NCBI GenBank assembly: GCA_963737555.1
Contig: CAVTTB010000002.1
Span: forward strand, 1-64,000
Direction: 5' to 3'
Source: JAHJQQ01 sp963737555
Lineage (GTDB): Bacteria > Pseudomonadota > Gammaproteobacteria > Thiohalobacterales > Thiohalobacteraceae
Length of the DNA stretch: 64,000 bases
The translations under genes and the position numbers were made by a program. Below the pieces are notes generated by a model. That model ran no database searches and was not told the DNA's origin. It saw only the letters and a list, made by a program, of their open reading frames with translations. Numbering within the stretch: position 1 is the stretch's first letter; the number at the start of each line of letters is the position of its first letter. Shown piece after piece: positions 1 to 7,228 of the stretch.

Positions 1-2532
1 ATGCAGCAGTTTCTGCGCATCAAGGCCGAGCATCCGGACATTCTGCTGTTTTACCGCATGGGCGATTTCTACGAGCTGTTTTACAGCGATGCACAGCGCG
101 CGGCGAAGTTGCTCGATATCACGCTGACGGCACGCGGACAGTCGGCCGGCGAACCGATTCCGATGTGCGGCGTGCCGGTGCACGCGGTCGATCAATACCT
201 GGCCAAGCTGGTGCGACTCGGCGAGTCGGTGGCGATCTGCGAACAGATCGGCGATCCGGCGACCAGCAAGGGCCCGGTGGATCGGCAAGTGGTGCGCATC
301 GTCACGCCGGGCACGGTCACCGAAGACGCGCTGCTCGACGAACGCCGCGACAACCTGCTCGCCGCCTGCACCGGGTTTAAAGATCGCTACGGTCTGGCGG
401 TGCTCGATCTCAGTTGCGGACGCTTCAGCGTGCAGGAACTCGACGGTGTCGAGGCGCTGCACAGCGAACTCGAACGGCTGCGCCCGAGTGAACTGCTGTT
501 CAACGAAGACACCAGCTTTCCCGCCATGATCACGGAACGCGGCGGCAGCAAACGTCGTCCGCCCTGGCATTACGAGGCCGACAGTGGCCTGCGCCTGTTG
601 TGCGCGCAATTCGGCACGCGCGATCTCACCGGCTTCGGTTGTCAGAATCTGCCGCTGGCGATCGGTGCCGCCGCCGCATTGCTGCAATACGTCAAAGACA
701 CGCAGCGCGCAGCCCTCCCGCATCTGCGCGGCCTGCGCGTGGAACTGCGCGAAGACAGCATCATTCTCGACGCGGCCAGCCGGCGCAATCTCGAACTCGA
801 TCAGTCGCAATCGGGGCGCGTCGAACACAGCCTCGCCGGCGTGCTCGATTCCACCGCCACGGCGATGGGTGGACGTCTGTTGCGGCGCTGGTTGAACCGT
901 CCGCTGCGTAGCCACGCACGCTTACGCAAACGTCATCAGTGCGTGGAGGCCTTACAGAATGATCGCGGCTTCGAGGCCGTGCATGAAGTACTGCGCGGCT
1001 TGTGCGATCTGGAACGCGTGATGACGCGCGTGGCATTGAAATCGGCACGGCCACGCGATCTATCCGGGTTGCGCGACAGTCTGGCGCGGCTGCCCGATTT
1101 GCAGCGCGTATTAACGGCGTATGACGACCCACTGCTGCGCGAAGTCGCGACGTACATCGGCGAACATCCACAGCCGCAGGCGCTGTTGCAGCGCGCGCTG
1201 GTGGAACAGCCACCGGTGTTGATCCGCGATGGCGGCATGATCGCCAGCGGCTATGACGCGGAACTCGATGAGCTGCGTGGCTTGAGTGAAAACGCCGATC
1301 AGTACCTGGTCGATCTGGAGACACGCGAACGCCAGCGTTCCGGTATCGCCACGCTCAAGGTCGGCTACAACCGCGTACACGGTTTCTATATCGAAGTCGG
1401 CAAGGCGCAGGCTGAACGCGTGCCGGATTATTTTCAGCGTCGTCAAACCTTGAAAGGTGCAGAGCGTTACATCACTCCGGAACTGAAAAGCTTCGAAGAC
1501 AAAGTGCTGTCCGCGCGCGAACGTTCACTGGCGCGCGAAAAAATGTTGTATGACGCGTTGCTGGAGCAGTTGCTGGCCTATCTCGAACCGTTACAGACTG
1601 CCGCCGAAGCGGTGGCCGAACTCGACGTGCTGGCCGGTTTCGCCGAACGCGCCGACACGCTCGATTGGCGGCGCCCGGAATTGAATGACACGCCAGGTCT
1701 GTTGATCGAGGCCGGTCGGCATCCGGTCGTCGAACACGTTTTGGACACACCGTTCGTGCCCAATGATGTGCGCTTCGATGAGGCGCGCCGCATGCTCATC
1801 ATCACCGGCCCGAACATGGGCGGTAAGTCCACGTATATGCGCCAGACCGCGTTGATCGTCTTGCTCGCGCACATCGGCAGTTTCGTGCCGGCGACGCGCG
1901 CCGTGATGGGGCCGATCGATCGCATCTTCACGCGCATCGGCGCCTCGGATGATCTCGCCACCGGGCGTTCGACCTTCATGGTGGAGATGACCGAGACCGC
2001 CAACATCCTGCACAACGCGACCGAATACAGCCTGGTGTTGATGGACGAGATCGGCCGCGGCACCAGCACCTACGATGGCCTGTCATTGGCCTGGGCGGTG
2101 GCCGCCGATCTGGCCGGGCGCCTGCAGGCGTTCACGCTGTTCGCGACGCATTACTTCGAGCTGACCGAACTGCCGCAGCAATATCCGTCCATTGCCAACG
2201 TGCATCTGGATGCCATGGAACACGGCGACCGCATCGTGTTCCTGCATGCGGTCAAAGAAGGTCCGGCCGACCGCAGCTACGGCCTGCATGTCGCCGCACT
2301 CGCCGGCATCCCCAAGGACGTGCTCAATCAGGCCCGGCTGCGGCTGCGCGAGTTGGAAACGCAATCGGCGGCCAGTTCCCCCGGCAACAGCAGCGGTCAG
2401 CTCGGCCTGTTCGCGCCGCCCCCCGATCACCCCATCCTCGATGCCCTCGAAGGCATCGAACCCGCCGACCTCAGCCCCCGCCAGGCCCTGGATATCTTGT
2501 TCAAGCTCAAAGACATCCTCAACGCCAGTTAA
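1..2532 (+). CDS. mutS: DNA mismatch repair ATPase MutS (5' end outside window)
   Basis: MutS recognises base mismatches and small insertion/deletion loops and, with MutL, starts mismatch repair. The first codon in the window is an in-frame ATG, but known MutS proteins carry roughly a dozen residues before the matching MQQ(F/Y)LR segment, so the true start probably lies upstream. The mismatch-reading Phe-X-Glu motif is visible as F23-Y-E25 in GDFYELFY. The Walker A loop GPNMGGKST is near residue 603 and the Walker B segment LVLMDEIGRGTSTYDG near 680. The C-terminal dimerisation tail is present and the gene ends with TAA at 2530-2532. In Pseudomonas mutS is followed directly by fdxA. Here the wsp operon lies between them. 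Confidence 0.97.
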   Translation: MQQFLRIKAEHPDILLFYRMGDFYELFYSDAQRAAKLLDITLTARGQSAGEPIPMCGVPVHAVDQYLAKLVRLGESVAICEQIGDPATSKGPVDRQVVRIVTPGTVTEDALLDERRDNLLAACTGFKDRYGLAVLDLSCGRFSVQELDGVEALHSELERLRPSELLFNEDTSFPAMITERGGSKRRPPWHYEADSGLRLLCAQFGTRDLTGFGCQNLPLAIGAAAALLQYVKDTQRAALPHLRGLRVELREDSIILDAASRRNLELDQSQSGRVEHSLAGVLDSTATAMGGRLLRRWLNRPLRSHARLRKRHQCVEALQNDRGFEAVHEVLRGLCDLERVMTRVALKSARPRDLSGLRDSLARLPDLQRVLTAYDDPLLREVATYIGEHPQPQALLQRALVEQPPVLIRDGGMIASGYDAELDELRGLSENADQYLVDLETRERQRSGIATLKVGYNRVHGFYIEVGKAQAERVPDYFQRRQTLKGAERYITPELKSFEDKVLSARERSLAREKMLYDALLEQLLAYLEPLQTAAEAVAELDVLAGFAERADTLDWRRPELNDTPGLLIEAGRHPVVEHVLDTPFVPNDVRFDEARRMLIITGPNMGGKSTYMRQTALIVLLAHIGSFVPATRAVMGPIDRIFTRIGASDDLATGRSTFMVEMTETANILHNATEYSLVLMDEIGRGTSTYDGLSLAWAVAADLAGRLQAFTLFATHYFELTELPQQYPSIANVHLDAMEHGDRIVFLHAVKEGPADRSYGLHVAALAGIPKDVLNQARLRLRELETQSAASSPGNSSGQLGLFAPPPDHPILDALEGIEPADLSPRQALDILFKLKDILNAS

Positions 2533-2634
2533 TCCATACCGCCACGCCAATAACTCGGCGACCGACCCCTACCGCTGCTCCTTGCAAAGCATCTACTCCA
2601 TATAAAACAACACCCTTCATCGTCCAGCTGGCCA

Positions 2635-2650
2635 TGGCACTGAATTTGCT
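2635..2650 (+). promoter_or_regulatory. Putative sigma-54 (RpoN) promoter for the wsp operon
   Basis: The sequence TGGCAC, five bases, then TTGCT matches the -24/-12 consensus of RpoN promoters (TGGCAC-N5-TTGCW). The GG at 2636-2637 and GC at 2648-2649 are exactly 12 bases apart. It lies in the 201-bp gap after mutS, about 84 bases before the wspA ATG. No convincing sigma-70 promoter was found in this gap: a TATAAA at 2601 has a TTGCAA only 13 bases upstream. Activator sites were not identified. Confidence 0.5.
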
Positions 2651-2733
2651 GTTTTGGTAATCCAGGACGCCGCGCCAGGGTATTGCTTGGCTGCGGCGGA
2701 TGGACTGACCCCGCTGCCCGGACTGGATCGACA

Positions 2734-4773
2734 ATGAAAATCGAAAAATTTTCCCTCAAGGCACTGACCGTCGGCGTATTGCTGCTGCTTGGTCTCTCCT
2801 CGATCGCGCTCACCTTGTTCTCGGGGATGCGCTACCAGGAGGCCGCACTGAATGCTCAGGCCCGGACCCTGTCGCGGGTTATAGACGTAGCCAATCAGGA
2901 CGCGTTACGCGCGCTGGACACTCACCTCATCGAACTGGGACAACGGCTGCAGCAACGCACGAACATGCGGGTAGCCTTCGAAGCCGCTCTACAAGACCCT
3001 GGCCGCTGGGCCGATTTCGTCACCCTGCTGAATGACAGCTTCCAGCAGGACGACACCACACTGGACATCACCAAAGTGCGCACCTACGACCTGGAATATC
3101 GCCTCGTCGCGGAAAGCAGCCAAGGTGTCAGCGATCTGGTGGCGGAACTGCCCGAGGCATTGCTGCAATTGTCGCGCAAGGACGGCAACAATCCCCAGCC
3201 GCACGCCGTACTTTGGTCTTCCGGTAAGGCGGCGTACTACTCCATGCTGATGCCCATCGGCGTGCCGGCCCAGGTCGGATATCTCGAAATTATCGTTTCA
3301 CCGATCGCGCATCTGCGCACGATCCAGGACACCCTCAAGCTGCCGTTCCGGGCTCGCGCCGCACATGATGGCGCGAGCATCTACCAATCGCAGGATTGGC
3401 ATGAACCGGGGGCCACCGAATTGCTGGTCCACCACCCGCTGCACGACAGCAATGGCATCGAGGTCGCAGAACTGGAAGTCATCGAGAATGTCTCCGGCTT
3501 GTACGAGGACGTCGCCAAGGTACGCAGCGTAACGGCCGTGGCGTTTCTGATTCTTACCGGCGGCAGCCTGATACTGGCCATCGGCCTGTTCAACGTGCTG
3601 CTGTTCCGGCCGGTCTCCAATCTCATGCTGGATATGCAGCGTGCCGCCGAAGGCGATTTGACTGTCGCCGTGCGCTCGCGTGCCGTGAAGGAATTCAGCA
3701 CGCTGGCCATCGCCTTCAACCGTATGACCGGCAAGGTCCGCGAATTCGTCGAGCGTGAACGGCAGCACGCCGAGGACGTCACCGGCAAGGTGGAATTGAT
3801 CCGCGAAGTGGTCGAGGGCGCCGCACACGGCAATCTCACCGGTCAGCTCATGGTCTATCGCGACAACGATGTGATCTCGGATCTGGCCGCCGGCATCCAG
3901 GGCATGCTCGACAGCCTGAACAATCTGGTCGCGCGCATTCAGCAGTCCGGCATTCAAGTGACCTCGTCGGCCACCGAAATTGCCGCGACGGCAAAACAGC
4001 AGGAGGCCACGGTCAGTGAGCAGGCTGCGACCACCAACGAGATCCGCGCGACGGTGACGCAGATCTCCGCGACCTCGCGCGAACTCGTCAACACCATGCA
4101 TGAGGTCACCGACGTCGCCTTCAAGACCGCCGAGAGCGCCAATCAAGGCCGCACTTCGCTGGTACGCATGGAAGAGACCATGCGCAACATGATGGAAGCC
4201 ACCACGGCGATCGGTTCCAAACTGGCGGTGTTGTCCGAGAAGGCCGGCAACATCAACACTGTCGTCACCACCATCAACAAAGTCTCCGACCAGACCAACC
4301 TGTTGTCGTTGAACGCCGCCATCGAGGCGGAAAAGGCCGGCGAATACGGCGTTGGCTTCGCCGTGGTCGCCACCGAGATTCGCCGTCTGGCCGATCAGAC
4401 CGCGGTCGCCACCTGGGACATCGAACAGATGGTCAAGGAAATGCAATCGGCAGTGTCGGCCGGCGTCATGGGTATGGAGAAATTTTCCACCGAGGTAAAA
4501 CAGGGCGTGGACGACGTGCGCCGCGTCGGCGCGCAGCTCGCGCACATCATCGAGCAGGTTGAAAACCTCATGCCGCGCTTCGAAGAAGTGCATGAAGGCA
4601 TGCAATCGCAGTCCAAGGGCGCGCACCAGATCAGCGAGGCGATGGTCCAGTTGTCGGAATCCTCGCAGCAGACCGCCGAGTCGCTGCGCCAGTCCAACGG
4701 TGCCATCGGTCAGCTCAATGAGGCCGCGCGCCGGCTCCAGGAAGGCGTTTCACACTTCAAGGTCAACGGCTAG
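2734..4773 (+). CDS. wspA: WspA-like methyl-accepting chemotaxis protein (surface-sensing receptor)
   Basis: Membrane chemoreceptor that senses surface contact or envelope stress and controls the kinase WspE. The start is placed at ATG 2734, just before a Lys-rich N-terminus and the first membrane helix (about residues 8-28). An in-frame start 51 bases upstream would add an unlikely Pro/Gly-rich extension. A periplasmic sensor domain spans roughly residues 30-262, a second membrane helix about 265-288, then HAMP segments. The cytoplasmic hairpin tip, around residue 520, reads TNLLSLNAAIEAEKAGEYG, closely like Pseudomonas WspA. The following segment with IRRLADQTAVAT and SAGVMGM is also WspA-like. 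It is first in a seven-gene cluster with the wspABCDEFR order. Confidence 0.9.
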   Translation: MKIEKFSLKALTVGVLLLLGLSSIALTLFSGMRYQEAALNAQARTLSRVIDVANQDALRALDTHLIELGQRLQQRTNMRVAFEAALQDPGRWADFVTLLNDSFQQDDTTLDITKVRTYDLEYRLVAESSQGVSDLVAELPEALLQLSRKDGNNPQPHAVLWSSGKAAYYSMLMPIGVPAQVGYLEIIVSPIAHLRTIQDTLKLPFRARAAHDGASIYQSQDWHEPGATELLVHHPLHDSNGIEVAELEVIENVSGLYEDVAKVRSVTAVAFLILTGGSLILAIGLFNVLLFRPVSNLMLDMQRAAEGDLTVAVRSRAVKEFSTLAIAFNRMTGKVREFVERERQHAEDVTGKVELIREVVEGAAHGNLTGQLMVYRDNDVISDLAAGIQGMLDSLNNLVARIQQSGIQVTSSATEIAATAKQQEATVSEQAATTNEIRATVTQISATSRELVNTMHEVTDVAFKTAESANQGRTSLVRMEETMRNMMEATTAIGSKLAVLSEKAGNINTVVTTINKVSDQTNLLSLNAAIEAEKAGEYGVGFAVVATEIRRLADQTAVATWDIEQMVKEMQSAVSAGVMGMEKFSTEVKQGVDDVRRVGAQLAHIIEQVENLMPRFEEVHEGMQSQSKGAHQISEAMVQLSESSQQTAESLRQSNGAIGQLNEAARRLQEGVSHFKVNG

Positions 4774-4785
4774 GATCGACGCATC

Positions 4786-5243
4786 ATGCTGTATCTGCTG
4801 CTGCGCATGGGAACCGAGCGTTACGCGCTGGAGGCGCGGCGTATCGTCGAGGTCGTGCCACTGGTTCTCCTCAAGCCCTTGCCGCACACACCACCCTATG
4901 TCGCGGGCCTGTTCGATTATCGCGGCGACTGGGTGCCGGTGATCGATCTATGTCAGCTCACCAATAAGCAACCCTGCGTCGCCCATCAGACCACGCGCAT
5001 CATCCTGGTCGATTACCCCGGTGCCGATGGGCACAGCCACATTCTTGGGCTGCTCGCCGAACAAGTCACCGAGACCATCAAGTTCAAGGACAGCGATTTC
5101 CATCCGGCGGGCATTCAGGTTCCCGCAGCGCCCTATCTCGGTGAACTGGTCAAATCTTCGGGCAGCCTTGGTGCAGCAATTGGAGATTGAACACATCCTG
5201 CCCGGAAGACTTGCGCGAGACGCTCTTTTCGGAGTGCGCCTGA
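4786..5243 (+). CDS. wspB: WspB-like CheW scaffold protein (two apparent frameshifts)
   Basis: CheW-type coupling protein expected to link WspA to WspE. It starts at ATG 4786, 12 bases after the wspA stop. Frame 1 runs to about 5160 and encodes most of the CheW fold (ERYALEARRIVEVV, YVAGLFDYRGDWVPVIDL). As sequenced it would stop early at 5188. Removing one base near 5167 (GGG run) and one near 5202 (CCC run) restores a continuous CheW C-terminus (VQQLEIEHIL then PEDLRETLFSECA) ending at TGA 5241-5243. That stop overlaps the wspC ATG as TGATG, the coupling expected in such an operon. The frameshifts are therefore probably sequencing errors, though true decay of wspB/wspC cannot be excluded. 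Confidence 0.75.
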
Positions 5244-6535
5244 TGTCGCTGGCGACGATTGAAAAGCTGCTCAAGGAAACGATGGGCTTGAACTCGGCCT
5301 CGATCGGCAGTTCCGCGATCAACCGCGCCGTGCAGCAGCGCATGCGTGAACGGCAGATCGAGCACGAGGAAGATTATCTCGCTGCGTCTGCGTGCCAGCG
5401 CCGTCGAACTGCAACAATTGATCGACCAGGTGATCATTCCGGAGACCTGGTTTTTCCGCGACCGCCATCCCTTCGTGGCCCTGGCCCGCTACGCACAAGA
5501 GCATTGGCGTCGTCTCGATCGGACCGGGCCGTCTGCGCATCCTGAGCGCCCCGAGTTCCACGGGCGAAGAACCCTACAGCATCGCCATGACACTGCTGGA
5601 TGCAGGCTTGAAGGCCTGGCGATTTTCAAATTGATGCCATCGACATCAGCGAGCCGAATCTGCATCGCGCCCGTGCCGGCGTGTATCGTGAACACTCTTT
5701 TCGCGGTGATGAACTCGACTTCCGTGACCGTTATTTTCTGCCCAGCGAACAAGGCTATCTGCTGCGGCCCGAGATCCGCAATCAAGTCACATTTCCAGCA
5801 CGCCAATCTGCTTGCCCCTGGCTTCTGCGTCGACTGCGCGCTCTACGATGTGGTGTTCTGCCGCAATCTGCTGATCTACTTCGACCGCGCGACCCAGGCC
5901 CAGGCCCTGCAGGTATTGGAGCGTCTGCTGCATCCGAAAGGGATACTGTTCCTGGGACATGCCGAGGCCGGCGTCATGGCCGGGCGTGACTTCTCGCCGC
6001 TGGAACATCCGCGCAGTTTTGCCTTCGTGCGTGGCCGCAAGAAAGCCGCTACAGAATATTCAAACGCCGACACGCATAACACTGCGCCGGCACGTCGCCG
6101 CGCGATCACCACGCCGCAGAACAGCGCGCCCAAATCCAAACCCTTTGCGACGGTTGCACCCCCGCCTGTGGTGGTGGCGACGCCTACTCGCATCAGACCA
6201 CCGTGTCGTTCTCGATACAGCCACCCGCCTCGCCGACGAAGGTCATATGGTAGAGGCTGCCACCGTGTGTGCGACGTATCTGCAACAGCACGGACCGGAT
6301 GCGCAGGCCTTTTACCTGTTGGCCGTCGTGCGCGAAGCCGTCGGTGAACCCGCAGAGGCCGAAGCCCTGCTGCGCAAGGCACTGTATCTCGACCCCAATC
6401 ATTACGAGGCGCTGACGCACTTGGCGCGTGCTGCTGGAGCAGCGCGGCGACACCGCCAATGCGGAACTGATGCGCCAACGCGCCCAGCGCAGTCACGGGC
6501 GCGCAGCAGAACGAGGCGGCACAACGCGCCGATAA
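5243..6535 (+). CDS. wspC: WspC-like CheR methyltransferase with TPR tail (multiple frameshifts)
   Basis: Predicted S-adenosylmethionine-dependent methyltransferase that adapts the WspA receptor. Start ATG 5243 overlaps the wspB stop. Conserved CheR segments are all present but spread over three frames: MSLATIEKLLKET, VIIPETWFFRDR, ILSAPSSTGEEPYSIAM, AIDISEPNLHRAR, DVVFCRNLLIYFDR and FLGHAE. A proline-rich linker follows, then a tetratricopeptide-like region (AFYLLAVVREAVGEPAEAEALLRKAL, in shorter pieces) and a basic tail ending at TAA 6533-6535. Shifts fall near 5385, 5527, 5625, 5793, about 6200 and 6430. Each fits one extra base, several in GGG or TTT(T) runs. Conserved motifs survive between shifts, which argues for consensus error over an old pseudogene. 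As sequenced it could not give a working enzyme. Confidence 0.7.
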
Positions 6536-6538
6536 CTC

Positions 6539-7228
6539 ATGAGCGACGCCGCCAGCGTGACGATCACCATCGACGACTGCTGGAACCGCATCGGCGTCTG
6601 GCGCCGTGGCAAAGAGGTCTGCCCGCAACTGCAGCGGGTCATCCACTGCCGCAACTGCGAGCACTATTCCGCCGCAGGACGCCAAATACTGCAACGCGAA
6701 TTGCCGCCAGGCTATCGCGAGGAATGGACGCAGGTACTGGCGGCGCGCAAAGCGCACGGACAGGCGAATACCGAGTCCATCGTCATCTTCCGGCTGGGCG
6801 ACGAATGGCTGGCCATACCCAGCCGCATCGTGCGCGAAATCACCTCGGCAAAACCGGTTCGCCGCCTTCCACATACGCGCAAGAACATCGTCAAGGGTTT
6901 GGTCAATATGCGCGGTGAATTGCAGATCTGTGTTTCGCTGGGCGGCCTCTTGGACGTTGAAAAAGGCGCCCAGGAACGGCGCTTCGGCAGCGTCGGCATT
7001 TCCGACCGCATGATTCTGATCGCACATGAAAACAACCAATACGTGTTTCCCGTTACCGAGGTGCATGGTCTACATCGTCATCAGCTGAGTGAGTTGCAAC
7101 CGACACCGGCCACGATCGCGAAATCCAAAGCGACCTACACCAAGGGCGTGCTCAACTGGGGAGATCACCACGTTGCCAGCCTGGATGCGGAGTTGCTGTT
7201 TCACACCTTGAACAAGAGTCTGACATGA
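6539..7228 (+). CDS. wspD: WspD-like CheW scaffold protein
   Basis: Second CheW-family coupling protein of the Wsp complex, 229 residues. The N-terminal part contains a small cysteine pair (VIHCRNCEHY) and a segment resembling WspD N-termini. The CheW domain starts near residue 80 (SIVIFRLGDEWLAIPSRIVREI) and includes GLVNMRGELQICVSL. It starts three bases after the wspC stop and overlaps wspE by ATGA, so it is translated within the operon. It is intact, unlike its neighbours wspB and wspC. Confidence 0.88.
   Translation: MSDAASVTITIDDCWNRIGVWRRGKEVCPQLQRVIHCRNCEHYSAAGRQILQRELPPGYREEWTQVLAARKAHGQANTESIVIFRLGDEWLAIPSRIVREITSAKPVRRLPHTRKNIVKGLVNMRGELQICVSLGGLLDVEKGAQERRFGSVGISDRMILIAHENNQYVFPVTEVHGLHRHQLSELQPTPATIAKSKATYTKGVLNWGDHHVASLDAELLFHTLNKSLT

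Noticed and set aside
2582..2606. Sigma-70 promoter before wspA (TTGCAA and TATAAA)
   Set aside because: Spacing of 13 bases is too short; the sigma-54 match downstream is better.
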